Source of the DNA: Ochotona curzoniae
Lineage: Eukaryota > Chordata > Mammalia > Lagomorpha > Ochotonidae
Direction of reading: 5' to 3'
Length of the DNA stretch: 64,000 nt
Assembly (NCBI RefSeq): GCF_017591425.1
Contig: NW_024466512.1
Span: 18,479,001-18,543,000 of the forward strand
Made by a program: the position numbers and the translations under genes. The notes beneath the pieces are model-generated. The model searched no databases, was not told the DNA's origin, and worked only from the letters and a program-made list of their open reading frames with translations. Below, piece after piece: positions 44,633 through 56,690 of this stretch. Position 1 is the first letter of the stretch, and every line of letters starts with the position of its first letter.

Positions 44633-46079
44633 GGGGGTAGACCATTTTTTTAGATTCTGAGGACTATCTTTTCTTTTAAATTACTTGTTTTTATTGTGTG
44701 TATGTGATTTTTGGCTTCTGCCAGCAATAGAATATTGTTTGCAGTCGCCACCTTCTGTTGTCCTGTTGATCGTGGATTGCCTGTCTCTAAGCATGAGGCC
44801 ACAGGGCATCTGCACACTTCAATCAGACTGTGGACAGCCATGCTGCTCTCTAGAATGGCTACAATGCACCTGCACCCCAGTGAACTACACAACCTCTGCG
44901 TTTGGCCAACAAGCATCGCATTCACTGTTGGCTGGTTGTGAATTTCTCTCAAGGAGACACTCAGACTACTGACTCTAATAAATGCAACAGGCACTCGCAT
45001 TGTTATGAATCAGGGAGAAGACACTGGAACAGAACACAGGAAGGACATCAGTATTGCTAGTGAAGTTGCTGCACACTGGATGGGTTGAATACATGATAAG
45101 TTAACATGGAGAAAGATCTAATTTCTCTTATTCTCTTTATTATGAATTGTTTAGGGTAGGCAACATGTTATTTTTGGATATGTAGATTTATTTTTTAACT
45201 AGTTAAACATATTACTACTGTTATTGGGAAATATTAGAAAAGTACAATTAACATAATTTCATGCAGTCTTTCTTAATTAGAGGCAAATTACCTCTTCTGC
45301 AATTGTGAATTTGAAACTTCATTGTGTACTCTATTTTCTATAATTTGCCCAATGTATGTTGCAAAATTGATCCCGTATAATTTAAACCTTTTCCTCCAAC
45401 ATAATCTTCTAAGTCCACCTTTTTTTTTTTTTTTACAATATATGGATAATATTGGATTGTTAATCTCAACATCATCATTGCATTTGCACTTGAAAGTTAT
45501 GAGGATAATAAAATTCCTTACTTGTTATACTAAATGTAAAGCAACCAGATAATGAAGGGTCCCTGACTCTCATAACACTGCCTGATAGGAGCACTCAGCC
45601 CAGGGACAGACAATGGAGATGTTAAATCAACTCACATTCCAGAAGCCTATTTGAATACGTGATACGTATATTGAGCTTTCCATTCAGGTTCTTTAAAGGG
45701 AGTATAATCAGAAACAAAGAATTAGGAAATCATGATGGGATCTGGAGGTGACTGTAGACTCCCTAAGCTTCATTTTACATCACTAGGAAATGTGGTTCTA
45801 AGTGTAAGGTGGAATGACGGAAAGAAAACAAGGCCCACTAGATTTCCTTTCACACTGACCAGGCAAGAGGAGTGTTGACTTGCTTCCTTCCCAAATGAGA
45901 AAATTAGATCATATGGACATTTTTCAAAAATCTTGAAGCATACCAAAGACCTACTAAGGAACACAAACTTTTTAACACCAACATTTCAGAAAGGAGTGAA
46001 GCCAAAAAATGATGAGCCCATCATTTGATACTGACTTTCTCTTCAAGGCATTTGCTGATTTGAAATTGGCAGCTCATGG
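44633..46079. other. unclassified sequence
   Basis: The part 44690-45000 is less AT-rich and carries open frames on both strands (95 codons + and 116 codons -) without a domain. A (T)14 run lies near 45420. Nothing else recognised. Confidence 0.4.
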
Positions 46080-46370
46080 ATGGGTGCCTGGTCTATCAGC
46101 AAAGATGCTGGTTAAAATGCTCACATCCCTTATCAGATCTCCAGGGCTCTTTGCTGGGGTTCTGATTCTGATGTAGCATTCCTGTTGATACAGATCCTGA
46201 GGGACGGTATTGCTCAAGGACTGGGTACCTGACATCTGTATAAAATACCTGGATTGAGTACCAGATCCCTGTTCCTGCCCTAGCTGCTTCATGCCCTTGA
46301 GAAGATGGGATCTTACTGCCCTTACTTCTACCAGTAAGTAAGTAAGCAAATCAACCAATCAATCAATGAA
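46080..46370 (+). mobile_element. older CSINE copy
   Basis: 'gatgggtgcctggtctatca', 'atgctggttaaaatgctcac', 'tgatacagatcctgagggac', 'tacctggattgagtaccaga', 'cctgccctagctgcttcatg', tail with (TAAG)n and (AATC)n units near 46330-46360. Confidence 0.7.
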
Positions 46371-46724
46371 AGCAGACACCAAGATGCTGCAAGATTTGAG
46401 CATCAACTTGAAACTGAAAATATTGTAGACCTTACCTGTCAGCGTATAAAAATGAACTTTACAATCAGCTCTTTCTCATAAATGAAATTAAATGATAACC
46501 AAGACTCAACATCAACTCTAAACCAGCTAGAAGAGTAATTTGATTCCAAGAGCCTCTACTAGCAATATCATTACTAGGATTAAAAGCAAAATCAAAAAGC
46601 ACAACTTCTAAGCTACACAATTTAGTATAACTACTGAACTCTGAACCTGAAACAAAGTGTGGTGGAACCCTACGTATTTCAGTGGAGATAGCTTACCAAC
46701 ACCAACACTCCTGTGTATATGTGA
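46371..46724. other. unclassified sequence
   Basis: Nothing recognised between two old SINEs. Confidence 0.45.
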
Positions 46725-47000
46725 CTGTCCCAGTGCTCAAGGTCCTACGTTTTGTAATGCAGAGTCTGAGCTGCATTCCTGGTTCCATTGCTGGACCCAG
46801 AACCTGACCCCTCTTTTCTGCTCATGCACATCCTAGAGCCAGCAGTGGTAACTCGGGTGACTGAGTCCCACCACCACCTGGGAGCCTTGGCTGGTGTTAC
46901 TGGCTCTTGCCCAGCCCTGCCATTACTAGCACCTGGAGAACAAACAGCTGATGGTTGTTCTTTCTCCCTTCCTGTTTCTCAAATCAAAACTTAAAAAAGA
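46725..47000 (+). mobile_element. older CSINE copy
   Basis: 'tcctggttccattgctggac', 'tctgctcatgcacatcctag', 'caccacctgggagccttggc', 'ttgcccagccctgccattac', 'gagaacaaacagctgatggt' and a short tail 'aaaacttaaaaaagat'. Confidence 0.68.
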
Positions 47001-47919
47001 TTCCAAGAGGATTTTTTTTTTTACGTTTTTGTTTTTTTTTTTTTAATACAGAAGTATCAAAGATGAAGAATGGTCCACACTATTGAAGATAAACAATAAA
47101 ATCTGACAATTTAAGCTTTTGGAATAGATAATGGAGTATTGGTCCAGTAACATATACATACAAATGGACCAATGGAACAAAAAAAAAAAGGAAAGAAAAA
47201 GAAGAAAAAGTTGTTTGCATAAATATCAACAACCAACTTATTATAAAGGCCAAAAATAAAACTATACAACATTGTGACAAAGCAATCCTTTCAATAAGCT
47301 GTTTTTGTCCCAATTGAACAGCCACATTTTAGAAAAATGAATTTTGACTTCTACTTGCAATGTAAACAAAAAATTAATTCCAATGGAGTTATGTGTCTCA
47401 AAATGAAATGCACAAGAACAAAGCTTCCATAAGATAACAAATGAGAAGACATTCATTTGCCTTCTGAATATTTCTAACTATTTCTTAAGCAGGACATCAA
47501 AAACACTAACAGTAAGTGAAGACTTTGATTAATTGGACTTTGTTTCATTTAGTCATGCCTGTTAGGCAGCAAAAACAGCCATAACTGTGGGAACGCTAAG
47601 CTGCAGTCTGGTGGAAGACAGCTCGGCGTTTAGCTAGTAGAGCTTATTCTTAGCATACATAAAAGACTTCTATAAAACAGCAGGAAAAATGAAAAAAAAA
47701 ATAAGCCCTCCACACTCATTAGGGCATTTCAAACTAAAGTCCCAAATATCCGTACACTCTTGAAAAGCTTAGTGATAATGGAAACATAATTTTTATTTTG
47801 ATTGAGCATTAGGAATAATGCCTTACCCTGATGGTCAAATCTCTGTGTAGTTTGCATCAAACATCCCAGAATCTCAAGATTCATTGTAGGACCTCGTCTT
47901 ATGGCTAAATGAAATGCTT
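47001..47919. other. unclassified sequence
   Basis: Starts with two T runs (47012-47022 and 47031-47044). The rest is AT-rich with no recognised gene or repeat. Confidence 0.42.
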
Positions 47920-48315
47920 ACTCCTGTTCAGCTTTGTGCTTACATGTATTTCTCACCATCGTGCCCTTCATTATCTTACGAGTTTCCTTTCATTCCTTTC
48001 TCTACCCAGTTATCCACATTCTACTTCCCTCTCAAATGACACATTTTTTATGCAGCCACTCCCTGTTACGCTGCCCATCTCCAGATTTCCTGAGTCAGAC
48101 ATCATCTCTCCCTCTCCAAGTGCTATAATATTTGATGGCTCTTTGCTTAGACCTCCAAGCATTTTTATATTTTATGCCTCCTAATATACTTACAGAAATA
48201 CTTAAGCAGTAAGCAAGTTTATTCATCTTTGTCAACCTTCTCTCATTTATTTCTTCAACCCACCACGATTTTTGGCATGAGAAACCATTCAATAAAGATT
48301 TGAGCTGAGTGCTAA
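47920..48315 (+). mobile_element. probable L2 fragment
   Basis: 'ctgttcagctttgtgcttac', 'tttttatgcagccactccct', 'tttatattttatgcctccta' and the end 'ccattcaataaagatttgag' have the order and wording of the L2 3' region. Confidence 0.48.
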
Positions 48316-50015
48316 GCAAATAAATAAAATTAAATTTTAATTTGTAGACCTGTCATGAGGGAGTAGGCAAGAAGGTGGACCTTTTAAAAAGGCCTAAAAA
48401 TTCTCGATATTAGGCAAGGTCATTATGCACATTATGTGTTGGGAGTTTGAGAGGACTGAATCACAATTCAATATCCACACCTGAAGGCTAAGCTGGACTA
48501 TAAGCAATGCCAATACACTTAGCTTATAATGTATTTTGCAATTTCTTTCGTGTCTTCTGTGATCATCACTCTTGCATTAATTTCCCTCACAATGACAAAA
48601 AAAAAAAAAAACCAAAAGGAGCAGCAAGGTATTGTTGTATCAGCACAGACTCTGGAGAGTGTCTTGCTTCTCAGTAGATAGCCCAGCCTAGACTGATGAT
48701 GTAACGTCATTACACTACAGAGCGACAAGAAGTGGGGGAAATACGTTAACCTGTGATTAATAGTTGTATGGTGTGTGTCACCTGAAATAGACTCAAGATA
48801 CATTGCTTTGTTATTATCGTAAACAAAGAGCAGCAAACACCAGTAATGTAATCTGTAAGCAAGGAATGTGACCTTTCAGGACTTGCTTCCATGCTGGTAA
48901 GAAGAGGGTCTTGGCTCTAACCAGTTCATGCCTGTTTAGCATTAATGGCTTACATGCATCCATTTCTACACACAAGTATACACACGTATGTACCATTCAT
49001 CTTCATCAGAAATGGCAAAAGGGAATTTCCAGTCTTTTGCATTCTTATAAATAGGAGTCTTCAGAGTATTTTGGCAGTGTGGGTTCAACACAATAAATTC
49101 TGGCCCACCAAATGAAGATAGGAAGGTGATTGTGAGGACATCCAAGATGACTAAGTAATTAGAGAAATGTTCAGTGGAGAAGCAACGCAACAGAACAGAG
49201 ACCACACAGGACAGCAACGAAAGAGGACAGGCATATCGTCTGGCTGGCTGGTCATCTTGCCAACAATCACCACATCTATGCATCTGGTGAGCCCCTGGGA
49301 AATACCATCCTAAGATAGGAGGATTTGGGTGCAGTTGCTCACTCCTGGCAACTTTAATTAAAGGGAAATTCTGCAATCTGCCCATGAACTTTAAGTCCAA
49401 CCTTGGAGAGTACACAGCAGTTTCAGAGAATGCTTGGCTTTGAAAAGGAAAGTCACACTGTATCCATCCCCTACCCTCCACAGAAAGTATCAGACTTAGT
49501 GGGCTGTGTAAGGAATGTGGATTTCTGCTCTAATTTACTGACAACAGAAACAACCAGAGCCATTATCAGGGCAGGTTACATGGTGAAGGGCAGATCAATG
49601 TATTCTGCACCTGTGGGAGCTTGGGGAGTAAGTGTTGCTACTGTGTTCACTCACGATGTGTGATCCAGGGCAGTCGTCAGCTTCCTTTAACTAGAAAGAA
49701 CCACAGCCCATTCTGCTGGTCCTCACTTAAGGAAGCTCCCTTTGTGTCTCCTGCTTCATGGTGCTGGGATATCTGAGCATCGGACCCAGAAACATCTTTG
49801 AATCCAAGTGAGAACAGGAAGAAGTTCCGTATCTGTGTCTTGTGATACCAAGACTACTGATGTTGGTATCACAACCTTTGGTGTAACTGCACTCATTCAC
49901 AGTATCTGGAATGTTTTAGGCATCACTGTTTCAGGCAGGTGGCTGCCACTATTCCCAACAACTGGCTTCTACCCCAAGAGATCTAAGTAATCATCCCATG
50001 GATGCTACAACTGAG
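48316..50015. other. unclassified sequence with the window's longest open frame
   Basis: No repeat recognised in 1.7 kb. A 171-codon minus-strand frame (48966-49481) is the longest in the window. It contains a hydrophobic stretch ('PLSLLSCVVSVLLRCFSTEH') but no family signature I know. On the + strand, 49403-49663 is also open. The local base composition is a little less AT-rich, which favours chance open frames. Confidence 0.4.
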
Positions 50016-50689
50016 ACTGTATTAATCTCAGTGGATCCCTGTCGAATCCACCTGGCACAAACTAAGGAAAACTTTCCTGAATTCCACCTCTTTAAGTCAC
50101 ACCTCCCAGCCAAAATTGCTGCATGCCTGTAGTCAGGCTGTAGTACTGGGGTGGAATTCAGAGTTCACGTCCCACAGTCCTGAAATGAGCCCCAACATCA
50201 CTCACACTCCTCCAGCAGGACGTGGAGAAAGTCCTGTTCACATAACACAGTCTTAGAAGCACAACTATTGGTGTCACAAGTCCCCAAACACTCAGTCTTT
50301 TCAGTGGGACAAGGAGATGGCCTTTGTATCTCTTAGCATGCGGAACAACTCCCTGGCTAACACAATCCCTAGTGTAACTGACACTCAACTCTCTAGGGAC
50401 TAAAGACACACATCTGAGCATGTCCACGTTCACCTCAAACTCACCCTTCTACCACTATGTAATGCCATAGACTGGGTCACTGGATCCCCTACAAACACAG
50501 CTGACATTAATTAAAGGGAAAAAAATCATCTCAAGGTTATACTTCTGGGCTCATCTAAACCAAAGATAAAGTAACAAACCAAGTAATGGTCTGCATTCCA
50601 TCTGCACCATACATTTTTCCAATAAAATCTATCCCATAAAGAATGAACTATTTTATCAGACATGAAGATGTCAATGTAGGGACACAGGG

Positions 50690-51587
50690 AACAAGAACAA
50701 CCAAGGTAGAAAGATGAATCCAACAAAGTCGTTCTTCCGGCATAGACCCTCATCTGAAAAAATATATTATATGCCGGAAATATAAGTAACAATAATTATT
50801 AGGAGAAAATTAAAGTGATGAAAGAGAACACAGGTAGACATTTTAAACAAATTGTAAAAATCATAGGTGACATAGATGAAATACCCACAAAGGGCATAGA
50901 CACCCTAGAAAAGAACGAAGTGCGATGGTTTGAGATAAAATCTTCAATTAGTAAAATAAATAACACAATTTGGCACTTCAAAAGCAGAATAGGGATACTG
51001 ATGGAAACTAATTCTGATCTGGAGGATAAGTCTTGAAATAATTCAATCATAAAGAAATAAACACGAATTATTCAACAAAGAGCATGGAATATGAGATATG
51101 ATTAAGTGACTAAATATTCTAATTGTAGTGATTCCTAAAGGAGAAGAGAATAAAAAGGATGTTCAAAACCTACTAAATGATGTAATATCTGAAAACTACC
51201 ATGTCAAAGAGAAATGGATGTTCAGATGTAGAACCCTAAACAAACTCAAAAAACAAAACAAAAACGTATCTTCTCAAAGGCATATTGCAGTCATGTCAGC
51301 AAAAGTCAGGACAAAGAAAGGATCCTAAACAGCAAACACAAAAGCATCAAGATGTAGAAACTGTTAAAGGAGCACCAATTAGCCCAACAGACTTCTCAGC
51401 AGAAAACACTGCAGGCCAGGAGCGGGTAGGATGATCTATTCAAGGTCTTCAAGTAAAAAACCTTCAAGCCAAGAATACTGAATCTACTGGAGCAAGAAAT
51501 AAATTCACACATGAGCAAAAACAGAAAATTAATCACAGACAGACCAGCTTACAAGAGATTCTAAAGTGTATCCTACATGAGAGGTAA
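50690..51587 (+). pseudogene. L1 ORF1 remnant
   Basis: Recognisable parts run from the N-terminal 'aagaacaaccaaggtagaaa' through the coiled-coil zone (50815-51036 is open, ending 'SDLEDKS') to the C-terminal domain words 'agacttctcagcagaaaaca' and 'ctgcaggccaggagcgggta'. The frame ends with a taa at 51585-51587 in the position expected for ORF1 ('attctaaagtgtatcctaca'). Several frameshifts interrupt the frame. Confidence 0.75.
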
Positions 51588-51655
51588 ACATAATGAAAAC
51601 ACATAACACAAGATATTCACTAATAAAGCAAATATAATCAGCATCCATCAACAAA

Positions 51656-54190
51656 ATGGTAGGTTCTAGTTCTTATCTATCAATACTAACCTTGAATGTG
51701 AACAAATTAAATTCCCCAGTCAAAAGACTTCATTGCATAATGGATAAAACATCCAAGACACAATGCGTACTGCTGCCCGCAAGAAAGCCATTTCACAAAT
51801 AAAGATACAAAGATAACACAAAGATTGGAAGTGAAGGGCTGGGAAATGACATAACAGATAAAAAGAACCCTAGTAGACCTGGAACAGCTGTACTCAGATA
51901 ACACATACTTTAAATAAAATCTGTAAAAAGAGATAAAGAAGGACATTATTCAGGACAGAATAAACTCAGTAACATTATAGTAGTCATAAATATATATGTC
52001 CCAACATAAGACCACTCAGAATCAGTAAATGCTGATAGCCCTAAAGAAAGAGATAAACCCCAACACAGTGTGAATACAAAAGTGAGCATCATTGCCATGA
52101 AAGGACAGATCATCTAGACAGAAAATTCAAAAAGATACAGCAGTTGAAACTTAACATTGAGCAAACAGATCAACCAGACATTTATACAACATTTCATCCA
52201 ACAGCAACAGAGCACACTCTTCCCAACAACACATGGAAGACTCTCTAGGATAAACGAAATATTATTCCACAAACCTAGTCTCAGTAAATTATAGACAAAA
52301 CTGGAATCATATCACATATCATCTCAAACCACAAAAAAAAAAAAGCTGGAACCCAACCACAATAGCAATAGAATATTCACAAATACATTAAATGTAAACA
52401 TCCCGAGACTGAATGACCAATGGGCCATTGAAGAATTCAACAATTAAATAAAAAACTTATCTGAAATAATGTACATGAAAACACAATATATCAAAACCTT
52501 GAGGATACATCAAAGTAATATCAAGAGGAAAGTTTTTAGCAGTGTTTACATTAAAATATGTGATCTAATAATGCACCTCAGGAGGAAATAAGAACAACCA
52601 ACACTTAAATTAGCAAAACACAAAAAGGAGACTAGAACAGAAATAAGAAAAATAAAAGGAAAAGGAGGAGAATTGAAATTGGAACAGAGGTAGTCAAAAT
52701 ACCCACGTTTGCAGATGACATAATGCTATACGTGAATAGACCTGAACACTCCATCATTAGAACTGGTAAACCAATTCAGCAAAACAAGTTGCAAAATGAA
52801 CATGCAAAATTAGTAATTTATAACACACTAACAATGATGAGAAATTGGAACATAATCCCATTTACAATAGTAATAAGAAAATCAAACATTTAGAAATAAA
52901 TTTAAGTCAAAGAAGACGCCCACAAAAGGATATTTAGATACTTCTTGTTCAAGGATTAGAAAAATATAGAAGAAATGATTAACTGTGTATGTAATCCATA
53001 GATTCAATGCAATCCCTATCAAAAGCCATGACATTAGTTACAAAATTCAGACAACAATCCAAATTACACATATGGAATCCCACAAGACCCAAAATAGCCA
53101 AAGTGCTGGTGAGAAAAAAAAAATCAAGTCAGAAGCAGCACAATACTTGGCTTCAAAGCATACCACAAAGCTATAATAATTAAAGTGGCATAATACTGAT
53201 ACCAAAACAAACACCAATGGAGCACAGTAGAGGAGACTCTAGATTCCACAGAAATATAGCCAACATATGTTTCTCCACAAAGAGTGGAGAAAGGCTGAAC
53301 TCTTCTGTAAATGGTATAGGCAAAACTATAGATAGATAGATAGACAGACAGACACACACACACATATACATATACATATATATAGAGAGAGAGAGAGATG
53401 TATGTACGTATTTGTTGTATATGTGCATGCTGTATACACAGATACCAAACTGTATATGTGTATATATGTGTGTGTGTATATATATATATATATAAATAAA
53501 ATTATAGCTTTACCTCTCACCATGCACAAAAATCAACCCAAGATGGTTCAAAGACCTAGACTTAAGATCTGAGACTCTGAATTTGCTAGAGGAAAATATA
53601 TGAGAAACACTATAAGTTATTAATACAGATGAAAATGTATTTGGACGTGACCTCCCAAGGTCAGGCAATTAAAGCAGAGCTAAACAAATGGATCGTATCA
53701 GACACAGGAGCTTCTGTACCTCAAAGGAAACAATGAATAGAGTGAAGAGACCACACAAAGAAATGGAAAATATTTACAAGCTACTTATGCAACCAAGGAT
53801 TAAAGCTGGACTATAGCAGCACCGAACTCAATGACAACAAAAATAAACAATCCAGCTAGGAAATAGAAAAGGACCTACATAGTTCTCAAAAAAAAAAAAA
53901 AATAAAAATGGTAATAATAATAATAACACGTAAAAGATGATGAACATCTCTAGGCAGCAGGGATATGCAAATCAAAACCACGATCGAGTGTTACCTCTGC
54001 CATAAAGGCTGTTATTCAAAAAATAGCTCACAATGTTAGCAGAGATGTAGAGAAATGTTCTTGGTGGGAATCTAGAAACAGACTTGCTATATGATATAAC
54101 AATCTCACTCCTGAGTATATATGAAAAACACATGAATCGCTGTTTTAAAGAGACTTGCTCTGCCATGTGTGTAGTAAGTACCACAGCCCA
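51656..54190 (+). pseudogene. L1 ORF2 remnant, reverse transcriptase partly deleted
   Basis: ORF2 of L1 is an endonuclease plus reverse transcriptase. An ATG at 51656 begins a piece reading 'LSILTLNVNKLNSP', the endonuclease start. Endonuclease homology continues to about 52370 ('gatcatctagacagaaaatt', 'caaccagacatttatacaac'). The linker goes to about 52660, then the sequence jumps to just upstream of the polymerase motif. FADD is intact at 52708-52719. The C-terminal part continues with 'cccacaagacccaaaatagc' and 'ggagcttctgtacctcaaag'. Stops and frameshifts are abundant. Confidence 0.8.
53327..53494. repeat. compound microsatellite inside L1 ORF2
   Basis: In order: (GATA)n, (GACA)n, (CA)n, (TATACA)n, (GA)n, a mixed stretch, (TG)n and (TA)n. 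The L1 sequence on either side ('cttctgtaaatggtatagg' and 'tttacctctcaccatgcac') is collinear in ORF2, so the repeat grew inside it. Confidence 0.92.
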
Positions 54191-54530
54191 CAATGGCTAA
54201 AATAAGAAATTAACAAGGTCCATCACTGGATGAATGGATGCACACATACACACGCATATACAATGGAATCTCATTCTGCTAGATAAAAATGAAATCATAT
54301 CATTGGCATCAAAATGACTAGAAATGGGAGATGCCATGTTGAAAGAAATAATCCAGACACAGAAAGTCAAATACTGCATGCTGTCCCTGAAATGTAGAGA
54401 GGACATTAGGGACTGATAGAGAAAAAAGAGCAAAATGAAAAGAGAAAGAAATGTCATTTCTGCTACAAGCAGTTTTATCAAATTTTATTTTGAATCTTTT
54501 GAAATTGAGAGAAATTATATAGTCTTAAAA

Positions 54531-55009
54531 AAAATGAAGAACACAAAAGGATGTGTGTATACGTAAGTGATACCCAATCAACTGTTCACATAACACAGAT
54601 CTAACACTAACATTGCCTCCCAATGTAGGTTACAAATTCAGTCTCATTACATAATTGTCAAAGTGCCTTCAATTTCCATTTGTACGAAATGTCACTTTGA
54701 CTGCAATAATTTCTATTGATTTTCAGTGGCTACAGCATTAAAACCTAAACCTATTTCTTCGTTTATCTCCAGGATCAGAAATGTGCATAAATCCCACAAA
54801 TATTCCTAAAATTTGGTAGGATTCTAACTTGAAAGGTTATTGAACAGTTTCTCAAAATCGGTGACTTTAAATAGATGACAGTAAAATAATCCTATTAACA
54901 GAAACAAAAAAAGAGCTTCAGAATACACTGCCCAGTAAATTGTGAGGGTAACTCTAAAATGTTATCCAAAATCCTGAAAATGATTATTCAAGGGAGATCA
55001 TCCTGGCCC
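54531..55009. other. unclassified sequence
   Basis: AT-rich, nothing recognised. Confidence 0.45.
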
Positions 55010-55135
55010 AAGAATCAGGAAAAAATTCAAATCCTTATTTTAATACTTGCTAATCATATAGCCCTGAATGTGTAGACAGCTCTCTTACTATTCAATTTTT
55101 ATACTTATAAAATGAAAATTTGCTAAATTTGATTC
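55010..55135 (+). mobile_element. probable MIR fragment
   Basis: 'aattcaaatccttattttaa', 'acttgctaatcatatagccc' and 'tatacttataaaatgaaaat' follow MIR ('ttcgaatcctggctctgccacttactagctgtgtgacc...catctgtaaaatggg'). Confidence 0.5.
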
Positions 55136-55599
55136 CCATCCTATAATGGGTATACCAGTTAAGTCAAAAGCTCATCAGATTTTAAAGCACAGAAAATTCT
55201 CATTAAATATTAGATTTTATACTAAAATATCAATCAGAAAAAATCTGAAGTAATTGGTATAATTTTTTTTATACAGGGTCAGAAAGAAAATTCATACAGA
55301 AGACACTTGGAATAGAAGTTGGAAGAGTTCTAATGGGCTGTATTTCCATGACTTTCATCTACTTGGTAGTTAATATACTTCTTGACTCTGATCTCCAAAG
55401 TTTATTTTGTAGTCTCACCTCTAACCATTCTCCATTTCCTGTGCACCAATGACACAAAACTAAGCCCTAGTTTATAGTCGCATTGAACTTTGTCCAAATA
55501 ATGACAGTCAAAACTTATTCTGAGATTCACTTGCACATTTGCGTTTCGGGCAGAGTTACTGTCCTTCCTACCGTTGCCTGAGAACATACATTTTGTCCA
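55136..55599. other. unclassified sequence
   Basis: Nothing recognised. Confidence 0.45.
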
Positions 55600-55670
55600 A
55601 GTTGTTTTGCACTACACTATTAGTGTTTAGCACAGTGCCTGGAACACAGACAACACGTGAGATATTTATG
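55600..55670 (+). mobile_element. L2 3' end fragment
   Basis: 'gtttagcacagtgcctggaa', 'cacagacaacacgtgagata' and 'tttatgaac' match the L2 end ('gcctagcacagtgcctggcacatagtaggtgctcaataaatat'). Confidence 0.62.
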
Positions 55671-56359
55671 AACCAGTAAGTATGCTTGTGCTTTTGGGTG
55701 CTTAACACGTATTGTTCCCAGCAAACATTAGTGAACTGTGTCAGTGATAGAGAAAAAGGGATATAGATTAACAAGTGATGAGATCAACTCAACACTCACG
55801 GTTGCAGAGAAAAATTCCTCATTCATATTTGCACTGCAGAGTTCGAAACACTCCCAAAAGATTACAAGAAGAAATGGAAATGATTATGGAAATCCAGTGT
55901 TAGTTTATATGATATTGTTTTAGATACTATTTGCTTATGCTTTTAAATAGTATTAAACTATATTTATATTATAATTTATAATAAATTCTAAATTTTTCAT
56001 ATTATTTATATTATTGAAGATTAATAATCTATAGAGTTAACTGTTTATGTAATGATATTGTTTTATATAATGTTTGGTTTTTAGGGTGTTTTAGGGTTCA
56101 GAATGTAGGCTTCCATTGCATTAAACCACTTAGAATGAATTCAGAGGACTTGCTTATTTCTTACCTACAATGTCAACATTTGCTGTTATTGTCCTAGCTG
56201 TGCATGTATAAAGTCAACCACTTCCAAATGGCATTATACTTGAGAAATTAGGTTTAAAAACAACTCCAAAGAATTAATAAGCATTTGTGCTTGTATATAT
56301 TTGTTGTGCCTTGGACATTATTTAAGTTTCAATAGGGTCAAGAATACAAATTCTTTTTT
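55671..56359. other. unclassified sequence
   Basis: Very AT-rich at 55945-56035. Nothing recognised. Confidence 0.45.
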
Positions 56360-56690
56360 TTTTTTAATACGGATCTAGCCACCTGTGTTTTCATTTGAAA
56401 AGGAAGGTAGATAAAGCGGTAACTAGAAAGAGATCTTCCATCTGCTGCTATACTCCTCAAATGGCCACAACAGATGGGGCTGGGACCAAGCCGAAGCCAG
56501 GAGCCAGGAGCTTACCCGAAAGGAAGAGAGACACACGGTGAGAGAAAAAAGACAGAAATGTCCCATATGCTGTTTTACTTCTCCAAACACCTGGGGTAGA
56601 ACTGGAACTTAAGCCAGGTCGCTGGGCAGGTCATGTGAGTGGCCGTGACATCAGGTTGTAAAATGATGTAAAGGTCGGCCCTGAACCCAG
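56360..56690 (-). mobile_element. two partial CSINE copies, antisense, head to tail
   Basis: First partial (about 56360-56513): 'tttcatttgaaaaggaaggt', 'gagatcttccatctgctgct', 'aagccgaagccaggagccag'. Immediately after it a second start of the same region appears (from about 56516): 'aaaggaagagagacacacgg', 'catatgctgttttacttctc', 'gtcgctgggcaggtc', then a head-like 'aaggtcggccctgaaccc'. Confidence 0.65.

Larger units (their letters stand above)
50016..54530 (+). mobile_element. old, near-full-layout L1 with internal deletion
   Basis: Probable 5' UTR (about 50016-50690), ORF1 (50690-51587), short intergenic piece, ORF2 (from 51656), and a 3' UTR-like end reaching about 54530. The 3' part reads like L1MA/L1MB ('tcaaaatgactagaaatggg', 'atccagacacagaaagtcaa'). 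A deletion of roughly 1 kb near 52665 removes the front of the reverse-transcriptase domain. A microsatellite has grown inside ORF2 at 53327-53494. Left and right ends are approximate. Confidence 0.8.

Noticed and set aside
53124..53529. Minus-strand frames rich in Ile/Tyr/Cys/Val that resemble membrane proteins
   Set aside because: They are translations of a compound microsatellite and of antisense L1 ORF2.
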